Below are positions 55,867-64,000 of a DNA stretch of 64,000 bases, one piece after another. Made by a program: the position numbers and the translations under genes. The stretch covers positions 21,067,654 to 21,131,653 of the forward strand of contig NC_083648.1 in NCBI RefSeq assembly GCF_963576545.1, given 5' to 3'. How positions within the stretch are numbered: the stretch's first letter is position 1; each line of letters begins with the position of its first letter. The stretch comes from Limanda limanda (lineage: Eukaryota; Chordata; Actinopteri; Pleuronectiformes; Pleuronectidae). The notes beneath the pieces were generated by a model. The model made no database searches, had not been told where the DNA came from, and saw only the letters and a program-made list of their open reading frames with translations.

Positions 55867-57229
55867 AGCGCGCTCATGCACACTCTCAAAAAAAGGTCCG
55901 TATGCTGTGTTTTCTGCCTTTGTTCCCAGCTGGGGGTAATAACAGTTTGAGTGCTCGTGGAGGCGCAGCAAGTTATGCAAATGAGATCTGATAAGTGATT
56001 CATTGTCCTCATAGTTAATGGTTGCTGGTGTAGTTTGTTGGTGTTTGATGTGTTTTTGAGTGCATGTTAATGCATGTGTGTGCGCATGCTGTGTGTTGTT
56101 TCTCTGCATATTAAAAAGCTTACGAAAACTCAAGTTCATTCCAGTTCAGCAGAATATTAAATGCAGTTTTTCAACCTCAGCTTCACGAGCTTTGAGCTAC
56201 AGCCCCTGGATGTAAGGTCTGCACATATCATAAATGTCCTTTTCAAAAGAAAAGTCATGTCAAGTGATGTATTCATACCATGCTTCCCATCATGTTTGAT
56301 TGGATGTGTGTTTTTCTTATCTACATTTGCGCCTGGTAAAAGGAAAAAGCCTGGCATGTGATCCTCTCTATCTGATCGAGCTTGATAGGACTGCATTGTG
56401 AGCTTTCTTTTTTTGAAGATGACATTTATCATGGTGGATGAGGGCCTGATTGCCCTATACTCAGTTCATATAGAGTTAGAAGCTGAAGCAGAGCACCAAT
56501 ATGTCTCAAGGGTTTCTTTCAGACCAATTTATACCATTACAGATATTTCCATATGGCCGTACATTTCAACCTTTAAACAGAAATTGCAGTAAAGAAGTAA
56601 GGAGGATGTGTTTGAAAATGTGTTAGAGTTAAAATACTGTATCATGTTTTTAATGGTCAAAGGACAAATACTTATTACTGTTATGTTTATGTATTTCAGT
56701 GAAACTGAAGCTATCAATAAGATAGATAGTCGTAAACAGTTATAGATGATGGGCATTAACATGAGCTTTTGACAGAATATAGCCCAAAGCAACAGTCCTC
56801 CAACAACAAAAATATTTATAATTCATTCAATGTTTTAATATAGAGCCAGCAATGCAAGGTTTTGATGTTATTATTATTAGGTTACTGATTACTGACTATT
56901 TATTATGAGACTAAGATTATCTGTAAAATATACCAAAGGGCCTGACCATAAAGCATGGAAAACCCCTCCACACCAATTACGCTAGACATATTCAGAGAAT
57001 GACTGTCCACATACTTTTGGCCATGTAGCTTTGCAAGAAGTATACAGATGTTGATCAAGGGAAACTTTACAGATCACTGACATTACAGAGAAAATGGTCT
57101 GTTTAGCCAGATGAAATATTTGTCATTGAGATAATTTAATGAATATCTTTCCTGAATGCTCATTGATCTGAGTGCTTCTGTGTGAGCCAGGCTTTTGTGT
57201 TTGTGTGCCAGTCCCTGTGTGTCAGTTCC

Positions 57230-57314
<85 letters not shown>

Positions 57315-60300
57315 GTATTGACAGATGGCTGGTTCTCTGTGAGACAGAGAGGAGCTGCTTAATCAAGAGGGAGAGAGTTGGCAGTGTCCAGGGTTGTTCT
57401 GCCTTGGTTCGATTTGCTTGGTCACAGTATTCTTCCTGGACCCATTCCATCAACCTCCTAATCGATGTCCACTCGTGTTGTTACTCCTTTGCTCACAAAG
57501 ATTAGCTTCTCCCTCACTTTATCTCCCTGTGCCTTGTAGTTTCCATTCTTCGTCCTCCTCCCTCAGTCAGACTGTGACAGGTGGTGGAGCCGCCTTCCAT
57601 GCCATTGGCTGGCTCAGCTCCGTTTTTCTCCTCTCCCTTGTCTTTTCCTGTGCTCAGTCAAACAGACCGTGCCAAGGCACTTCCCATGAATTTCCTGCTC
57701 CGGGCTCCGATCCGATAGTACTTGGCCACTTGAAATGGTGTGAATTTTTCAGGCGTCTGAAACTCTCTGGGGGGCGGGAGTTTACCCTCAGGACTGCGGA
57801 TGTAGGGCAAGGGCATCTGCACGCGCACATACACTCTGACAATATGCAGTCCAAGGCATGGAGGCAGATTGGGTTATCTGGTGGGTATAAAATGCTTTTG
57901 TATTGATTCAGTCACTACTATTTATGGCTTCAGACTCCTATTTTGAGCTGAAATACACATCGATTGTTTTGTCTGTTCTACAGGTCAGAAATAGACAATG
58001 TTTAGACATAACAGAACCGAGAATTAAAGATTAAACCATCAACTAACCCACAAATAAAATAAACCAGAAATACTTTGTCGACACAGTGGTTATACATTGG
58101 ATTTGATTTGAAGGCTACAATGCCATCTAGATGTGAAAAAGTAGTTCCTGGGTGTTTTCTAATTCTGAATTCCTGGCTCTCTGTGTTATTAATAGATAAT
58201 GGAGCTTTTACTGGCGTTACTGCCAGGAAAAGGCAAGTTTCCAGAGGTTTCCAGTGGCGGAAATTGGGCTTTTCGTGTAGTGTACACTACAGATTTATTG
58301 TTTGGATAAAAAATAGTTTATTTCGATTGTACTTGTCAAAATTTACTTTACAATAATCTTTTGTTCAAATATTTTCAACCTCAAAGTATGATGTTAGTCT
58401 GGAGCAGCATTGTTAAACCATGTGAATTGAAAAAAAGTAAAATACAGAGATAACATTTCAAGGATTTTAAAAACATAAATATTCTCCTGCAATATATAGA
58501 AAATAACTTAAATAAATTTCTAAAGGTGTGGATCAAGCAGATACAAATGTAAGCTGAGTGGAAAAAAGATTCTGTATCTCACTTTGGAGTTTTAAAGCTT
58601 TGAGAGTTTGGGATAGTCTTTTGGGGGGGGGGGGGGGGGGTAAGCTGCAGGAAGAGTTTGATGTATTATTACCTTGAAGTTTTTTAGCTGGGAGCATTTA
58701 GTTGGATTTTTATTTCAGTATATATTAACTAACTTTTTCATTTTGAATGTCTTAAATGCTGCACTATTTTCTATTGCTAGTTGTTACCATGTCTGGTGCT
58801 AGGCAGTACGTAGACAGTGGGCTTATCTGTGCTTTTTTGCTGTAACCTGCCACTTTTGATCCCTCATTAATATGTAAAATATTGACTCGTCCAACTTAAA
58901 AGTACTGACACATCATTTGGTGTTTTAGCCTATGACGGTTCTGCTGTTTGGTGCTGGACAGGTTGTGTGATTGAGTTTTTCACAATATAGGCTACATGTC
59001 TCATTTGACCCATAAGGTTTACATGAAAATATGCATCAGTGCATCTTCATACCAGGAAGCACAGGTTAAGGTTGAGGTTTTTTGGCCATGTTCCAAACAA
59101 AGAAAGTGTGTAATGTAAAAATCTACGATGTTCTGTGATATAAATGTGCATGTAATCCACATGACCACATACTTCAGACTTACATCCAAACCTGGGTTGC
59201 ATTTCACAACCACAGGGAATTGAGTTCAGTAAACCCTGAACCATATGGAGTCTCTGCATCTAATATCCCTCCTGCCATTATCTACAGAGCTAATCCTGAA
59301 GAGGTTGCAGGGGGAGCTGGAGCCAATTCCAGCTGAGAGGCAGGGAATACCCTGTCGCCAGCATATTGCAGGGCCAACATGCAGAGGAACAGCCTTTCAC
59401 ACTCACCTAACCTGCATGTCTTTGGACTGTGGGAGGAAGCCAGAGTACCCAAAGACATGGGATGAACATGCATCCCAGAAAAGCACCTGGCCAAACTAGA
59501 TGTTGTTGCTCAAGTGTTAGCCACTTCAACACTGTGAGGCCCTGCATCACATGTCACTGACAAATGACCAGATCTTTGACGGATAAAAGACAACATATAA
59601 TTTGGGGACTGGCTGGGAATGCTTACTTAATGTAATCTCTTACTGTGAGATTGTGCTGTCACGTTTTGTCTTGATCAGCGTACAGGGAATGAACGATCAT
59701 TAATATTCAGGAATACCCAGGAGAACCTTGAAACGAGTAATTTTACACCCATGACCCTCCTCAGTCAAATTTAAATGTGGCTGACAGAATCAGAGAGACA
59801 AAGCGAAAGAGGACAATGATGGTCCCAGGCTCTTCCAAGCTGCTTTTTCCTGCTGCAGCCACTCTTGCAAATTGAGCCTCTGTGACAGGAGCCCCAATGG
59901 GACGTTGGTGGTCACTGTTAAAAGGGTCAGGATATTCAAAGTGAAGCGTGATGTGCGCACAGTCAGCTTGAGCAAAGCCTCCTCTGTGTCCTCCCCTGGG
60001 ACAGTGATAAAAACTAAAGTGCCGTCTTCCTGGCGTTGGCATTAATGTCCTTTCAGTGGCAAAGTTCCAGCACAACAGAAAAATAACTTGAAGAAGGAGG
60101 CTGAGTTTAAAATGGTGTGCAAGGACAAATTGCCAATTTGTTGATGGCATGAAGGGGATCTTGTGTGTTGTGTTGCAGCTACGTGACATTCCACACCTAT
60201 TCAGCCGTCACTGGATCTCTCCCGTGTGTGAGCATGTGCTAATCTTCTCAGCCAGGGTGTTGATTTATTAATGCATGTGTTGTATATGTGTGCTTTTCTA

Positions 60301-60485
60301 TCCCCAGGACCTGTCCGCTCTACAGTGTGACGTGTGTATCCTGGTCTTCTCGGTGACTGACAGGCGGAGTTTCCACCGCACCTCCCAGCTCCGCCTCCTC
60401 CTCAGGGAGGCCCAGCCACACACACCAATCATCCTGGTGGGCAACAAGAGCGACCTGGTCCGATCCCGTGAAATCAGCTCAGAGG
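45135..60485 (+). CDS. rem2: RGK-family small GTPase REM2 (3' end outside window)
   Basis: RGK proteins are Ras-like GTP-binding proteins that inhibit high-voltage-activated calcium channels through the beta subunit and act in neurons and the cytoskeleton. Four coding exons give the first 200 residues: MADQ, a RRGSTPLPVKHQLRR motif (human REM2 has RRGSMPVPYKHQLRR), an acidic linker, the P-loop GQNGVGKSS (86-94), FDNWKQ in place of a DxxG switch II, FSVTDRRSF and GNKSDL. These points favour REM2 over REM1, RRAD and GEM. The start ATG at 45135 has A at -3 and G at +4 and joins in frame to exon 2. The switch II region is about 12 residues shorter than in human REM2. The G5 region and the C-terminal calmodulin-binding/membrane tail are not in the window. 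Confidence 0.85.
45193..45296. repeat. (CA)n microsatellite next to rem2 exon 1
   Basis: CA units with a few GA-type interruptions (CACAGACA) over about 100 bases, pure from 45228 on. Confidence 0.96.
45996..46115. repeat. compound (GT)n(GA)n microsatellite
   Basis: GT units pass into GA, back into GT, and again into GA-rich sequence with GGAAATAGAGAG interruptions. Confidence 0.93.
46160..46460. repeat. ACTA/TATAC-rich low-complexity block
   Basis: The words ACTAC, TACTATA and TACAATA recur over about 300 bases without exact tandem units, so it looks like an old degenerate satellite-like array. Confidence 0.6.
47522..47588. repeat. (CA)33 microsatellite
   Basis: Uninterrupted CA run preceded by GACAGATAGACAGACA units. 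Confidence 0.97.
47773..48119 (+). CDS. rem2: rem2 exon 2: N-terminal extension and P-loop
   Basis: It encodes the basic RRGSTPLPVKHQLRR motif, which fits an RGK 14-3-3/kinase-type site, then an acidic linker and the G1 loop in VLLGQNGVGKSSLALS. The acceptor is TTCTAG and the donor G/GTAATA. Confidence 0.88.
48431..48596 (+). repeat. dispersed teleost repeat (AGTTCACCAAAAAATG family)
   Basis: It has AGTTCACCAAAAAATGCACT, GGTGAAGTGTTTGAGTCCAT, GAGTTTCAGGGGTAAACAGC and CAGCCAAATCCAATACAATT, all hallmark phrases of a common fish repeat. Confidence 0.65.
48837..49084. mobile_element. palindromic MITE, about 248 bp
   Basis: The left end TAATGCCATGTTCCAT is mirrored by ATGGAACGCGGCATTA at the right. 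Inner parts (GGAGCTCGACCCTCGGAAT against ATTCCGAGCTCCGAG) are also related. The TAA/TTA ends would fit a Harbinger-type element, but the superfamily is uncertain. No transposase is present. Confidence 0.7.
50465..50538 (+). CDS. rem2: rem2 exon 3: switch region
   Basis: It encodes EGYECSVTVDDEDSKVII then FDNWKQ. Human REM2 has TLVVYDIWEQ at this place. The acceptor TTGCAG and donor CAG/GTGAGT are strong. Confidence 0.9.
53440..53815 (+). repeat. dispersed teleost repeat, 34322 family (3' part well kept)
   Basis: It has GATTTCCCACGGAACTTGTT, GTGGATCCAGGAATTTTTAT, TTTCTTGAACATTGCGAGAT and the ending CTACTGAGTGCCATTCTAGT, which marks this very common fish repeat. Confidence 0.75.
55775..55862. 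repeat. (CA)n microsatellite
   Basis: About 43 CA units with one TA interruption near 55831. Confidence 0.96.
57232..57312. repeat. (GT)n microsatellite
   Basis: About 40 GT units with TTTG interruptions at 57240 and 57269. Confidence 0.95.
58623..58640. repeat. G18 homopolymer
   Basis: Eighteen consecutive G residues between TTTT and TAAGC. Confidence 0.9.
59283..59490 (+). repeat. dispersed teleost repeat, 26450 family (longest copy)
   Basis: It has GGAGCTGGAGCCAATTCCAG and CCTAACCTGCATGTCTTTGG, then ACTGTGGGAGGAAGCCAGAG. This ordered set of phrases is typical of a very abundant fish repeat. Confidence 0.8.
60308..60485 (+). CDS. rem2: rem2 exon 4: FSVTDRRSF and NKSD guanine-binding motif
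   Basis: It encodes DLSALQCDVCILVFSVTD, RRSFHRTSQLRLLL, and IILVGNKSDLVRSREISS. The G4 motif NKSD is intact. The acceptor is CCCCAG and the donor is G/GTAGGT. The next exon is beyond the window. Confidence 0.92.
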
Positions 60486-61533
60486 GTAGGTGGAGTGAGG
60501 GGCGCTGTTCTCTAATGAAAAGCTGTCACACTCGCATGTAATTGACTGGTCGCCAAACCCCCCTCCTGTCCAATCAAGCTAAGCTGCTGTAACTAGGCAC
60601 AGCAAATTTGATTTCTCCATAAACCACCTTTGAAAATGAAACGTGTGTAAAGCCGGTGACTTGTTGTATTATCATTTTTAATCCATGGAGGCTATATATT
60701 TGTAAAACCGGATTTATACTTTCATGATGTCCCGCGAATGTCTATGTGTCACTCAGTTGGGGCTATTAGGAGAAACACTAATGCATCTTGATGCAAGGAA
60801 CTATTTTGGCTTCAGGATATTGGACATCATATTTTAGTTTCTATCCAGTTTTTATAATGCACCTGTGAAGGCTCCACATGCTGAAGCAGTGTGCCTAGTG
60901 TGAATTGGTCATTATTTTATATTTTTATTTTTTTTCTACAAACAAGGCAAAAGCAAAAATGCAAGGAATGGAATTAAAGATACCTGTGTAATATGTAACA
61001 ATTCTTTATTAAAATGTCTAAAAACTACGAGACCTATGTTACATTTTTCAAAATATTACCCACAATGTTCAAACCCAAGGAAATCCTCGATTTGAGTTTG
61101 CCTTTTAACTGTCACATCAACTTCATGCAAACAATGTATAAAGAAGAAAAAAACACACTGCAAGCCCATCCTCTGATCAGCTGTTTTTTCCTTCCACTGT
61201 TTGTATTGGTCCTTGTTCACGATTCTTCATTGCTGTTTGCTGCGTGACATGAATTAAACATTAATGCATTATGATTTGCACTTGAGTTGCATCATGTAGA
61301 ATTACATTGGTAACAGTATTGGATAAACTCCCATGAGCCCATGCTTCTTCACAACGTCCTTCAAAGTAGTCCGTTGGTTATTGTTTTGATTGAGAGGACA
61401 CCTAGGGGCCAAGTTACATATTGTAAGTTTGAATAATGTGTTTATAAGCTTGAAGTAAGATGCTACCTTTAGCCTGTCTCGCTGACTAGCATGCTATTTA
61501 GATCTCTAATGTTGCCCATGTTAATTCCAAGGC

Positions 61534-61830
61534 CAGGGGTGGGAAACATTTTTGCTATCAAGAGCCAAATTTAATTTAAATATCACACCAAGGCGAGGTG
61601 TCTGATGTCAGATGGTAGTGGTGAAGATGAAGCTGCTCACTGTTTTTTGTCCATGTTTGGGTCAGTGAGTCTGGATTCGGACTGAGTCTTAGCAAGAATT
61701 GGTTGGGATAAGAAATGCTCATAGCAGTTGTTGTAAGTAGCTTCGAGCTCATCGTAGATTTCCTGCTCAGTGATTTTGTGTTTTAGGTTGTCAGGCAAAA
61801 GTAGTTTTTACCACATTAAAACCTTAACAA
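61534..61830 (-). mobile_element. possible decayed hAT-type transposon fragment
   Basis: It starts with CAGGGGTGGGAAACATTTTT and GAGCCAAATT, like the terminal repeat of hAT elements (CAGGGGTGGGCAA). On the - strand an open piece reads LPDNLKHKITEQEIYDEL. The other end was not found. Confidence 0.4.
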
Positions 61831-62461
61831 TGCAGTTTAACAGTTTCTTTTATTTACTTTTCATATAATGAGACTCCTCACCAAATGTTTGAAGGAGCTT
61901 TGCAGAATCACCTCAGTATTAATTAGCCATGGCAGGTTTATTTTCATGCAGAGTAGATGAAAGCACTGTGTGTGTAGGCAATGCATGATTTCACTTTCGG
62001 AGCAAGTCCTCAGCTGCAACAAGGCAACTCCTTCTGAATGAGGTTTCATTTTCTGCTCACTGAACAACTTGCCTGTGTAGGATGATCTCATAATACGGTC
62101 TTGTGAAAACGGCTTTTTGGGCACATAAACTCCATCAGTTTAAGGTTTTAAGAGTCTTAACTTATCCGAGCATTTGTCCTCTCAAAAGATAGGGTTTAGC
62201 TATATGTTTCCAGCTGTAATGATGACCAAGATTGACTTTTTTCATCATGCAACGCTGCTCCCACAATCTAGACACACTGGCTTTTGTTTTTATCCCTCCT
62301 GGACAGCGCAACATTGTGCATCTGCTATGCTATTCGCTATAATGCTTGTCAGCAAAACCACCTAACTGTGACATATGTGTTTGTATCACCCTGACCATGA
62401 CCTGGCAGGCACACAGCTGGGGCTCAGGGCTCACCCTGAGGGACACGTTAGTGTCTACTCC

Positions 62462-62640
62462 ATCCATCCATTACAATTATCCTTTCAGGCTCACAGGGGG
62501 AGCTGGAGCAAACCCCAGCTGACACGAGGCAAGCAGCGGGAGACACCCTGGACAGGTCACTAGGGTATTGTAGGGTCAACATACAAAGACAAATGACACA
62601 CACATTCACACCTATGGTACATTTTGAGTCTAAATTTTTG
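62462..62640 (+). repeat. dispersed teleost repeat, 26450 family (copy 3)
   Basis: It has GGGGGAGCTGGAGCAAACCC and ACACCCTGGACAGGTCACTA, with CACACATTCACACCTATGG at the end. Confidence 0.75.
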
Positions 62641-63814
62641 ACTGTGGGGGAAATTCAGATTAAAATGTAAGTCTTGTCTACCTTTGACTGATTTGAAGAA
62701 CCCATCTTTTTTAAATGACCAAGTATTTCAAGTGGAATAGCTGCCACTGTTATGATTATAATGTGTGCACCCTCCCTTCCGTGTGAGAACTGAAAGCTTG
62801 ACAAGCAGTGCAACAGAGGCTTAGGAAATGCTTCTTCCCAGACAAGCAAACAGCTGGGTGACTGATGCAAGAAAAAGGAAAAGGAAAAACATAAGAAAAA
62901 TTTGAGATGCACTCTGATGCTTCTGTCTAATGGCTTTCTAGAGGCTCCCAAAGGGGGACATTTTTGGTAATCTGGCAGTTATTGATGCTTTTCCATTGCT
63001 TATGATGCATGAGAGTGCTCATGTGCTCAAAATGCAAATATATATTTAACAGACAAACACTAACACACATTACTCATCTACACCTTCTATTTACTCCTCT
63101 CTCTGTCATCCTCATCTCTTTCTCTCTCCATCTAGGTAGTTTAACATAAATATTCCTTCAAGCCGACATTGTCTCCATTAAACAGACTCTTTGGGGATCT
63201 AACTTTGATCAGCAAAATCAATTTCCTATCTGTTAACAACATCCAGGGATAAATACTCTGTTGCTAAACACCTCATGGGAAGAAATTCTATCAGCTCTTA
63301 TTGCTGTAAAGTGATGGAAATACGCACTGTCTACACAATCTCTTTACCCTGTAGGCTTTTTCTAATGTTTTATTGTTTTGCCAAAGTGAATCTCGCTGGA
63401 TGTTATTAGTTTATTATGTTAAAGAAATCCACTACACAAGAAGACCTTAAGCACTAAATAAGTGATATCTCAACAGATGAATTCAGCAGTGGTTTACATT
63501 TTGATTCAGCTGCGGATTTCTGCCCTGCAACACATAAATCATCCAATTGTCATGTAAGCAGCTAACTGTCACATATTAATCTTGAAGAGCAAACATATGG
63601 AAGCTACATTCTGAAAGTTTTACCAGAACATTGGTATCAACAAAATTTTCTGGTGTGTATAATGGATACAAACCTCCACATTCAGAGTTGCTCTATGCTC
63701 ATGGACACCAATACATAAAATAGTGAAAGTAGTAATGTTAAAATATGACATAATCAGACTATGCTCTGTAATATGTTAAGAGGAATATGAATGGTATATT
63801 CTATTTGCAAGTCA

Positions 63815-64000
63815 TGTAAACATCCATCAATCCGCTATCGACAACACTTATCTTTGAGGGTCATGGGGGGAGCAGGAGCCGATCCCAGCTGACATTGGGT
63901 TCGAGGTGGGGTACACCCAGGTTGCGAGTGTTAAGTAGAGCTGATATATGGAGATAAACGACCATTCACATTCACACCTTCAGTGTCCAGTCAACCTTAC
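63815..64000 (+). repeat. dispersed teleost repeat, 26450 family (copy 4, cut by window end)
   Basis: It has CATCCATCAATCCGCTATCG, then GAGCAGGAGCCGATCCCAGC, TGACATTGGGTTCGAGGTGG and CATTCACATTCACACC. The core is the best preserved of the four copies. Confidence 0.78.

Larger units (their letters stand above)
50539..60307. other. rem2 intron 3 (9.8 kb)
   Basis: It contains dispersed repeats at 53440-53815 and 59283-59490, CA/GT microsatellites at 55775 and 57232, a G18 run at 58623 and a possible transposon end near 56990. ORFs of 206 codons (51924-52544, -) and 142 codons (59761-60189, -) lie here. The first includes microsatellite code, and neither is accepted as a gene. Confidence 0.7.
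60486..64000. other. rem2 intron 4 (runs off window)
   Basis: No exon fitting the REM2 C-terminus was found. It has a possible hAT-like fragment at 61534 and two repeat copies at 62462 and 63815. Confidence 0.6.

Noticed and set aside
56940..57030. Transposon terminal repeat (TGTCCACATACTTTTGGCCA)
   Set aside because: It resembles a Tc1/mariner-type end, but no partner end or body was found, so it is not called as an element.

Overview
The window is vertebrate nuclear DNA, almost certainly from a teleost (percomorph-type) fish. The evidence is short exons split by GT-AG introns, very abundant CA/GT and GA microsatellites, a Tc1-type transposon, and several dispersed repeats I recognise from other fish genomes. 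Three protein genes lie on the + strand in the order CARMIL-family gene, orphan-like class A GPCR, rem2.

Region 1-26345 is the 3' two thirds of a CARMIL gene (capping protein regulator; carmil3 is the best guess). Twenty exons from 2226 to 25660 encode the last leucine-rich repeat, the helical dimerisation domain, the CPI and CSI capping-protein-binding motifs, a basic membrane-binding stretch and a long Ser/Pro-rich tail. The N-terminal exons lie before base 1. A 3'UTR with tandem AATAAA signals follows.

Region 26346-36045 is intergenic DNA with decayed repeats, two hairpins and a non-repetitive stretch that could be a conserved element. At 36046-37988 is a two-exon GPCR of 368 residues that lacks the usual Asp of the DRY motif. 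A 1584-bp Tc1-like transposon with long terminal inverted repeats and a broken transposase sits 77 bp after its stop codon. Region 39652-44270 is intergenic and holds a broken L1-like reverse-transcriptase remnant on the - strand.

Region 44270-64000 holds rem2, an RGK-family GTPase. It has a GA-repeat-bearing promoter/leader with small upstream ORFs, a first coding exon at 45135, exon 2 with the P-loop, exon 3 with the altered switch region, a 9.8-kb intron, and exon 4 with the NKxD motif. The C-terminal exon or exons fall beyond base 64000. CARMIL3 and REM2 both lie on human chromosome 14q, which supports the carmil3 and rem2 assignments (established knowledge, not checked here). The genes do not form an operon and need no functional link. 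No prokaryotic system, CRISPR array, rRNA or tRNA gene was seen, and I found no convincing new biological system. The most unusual items are the GPCR's motif changes, the short switch II segment of rem2, and microsatellites placed directly at CARMIL splice sites.
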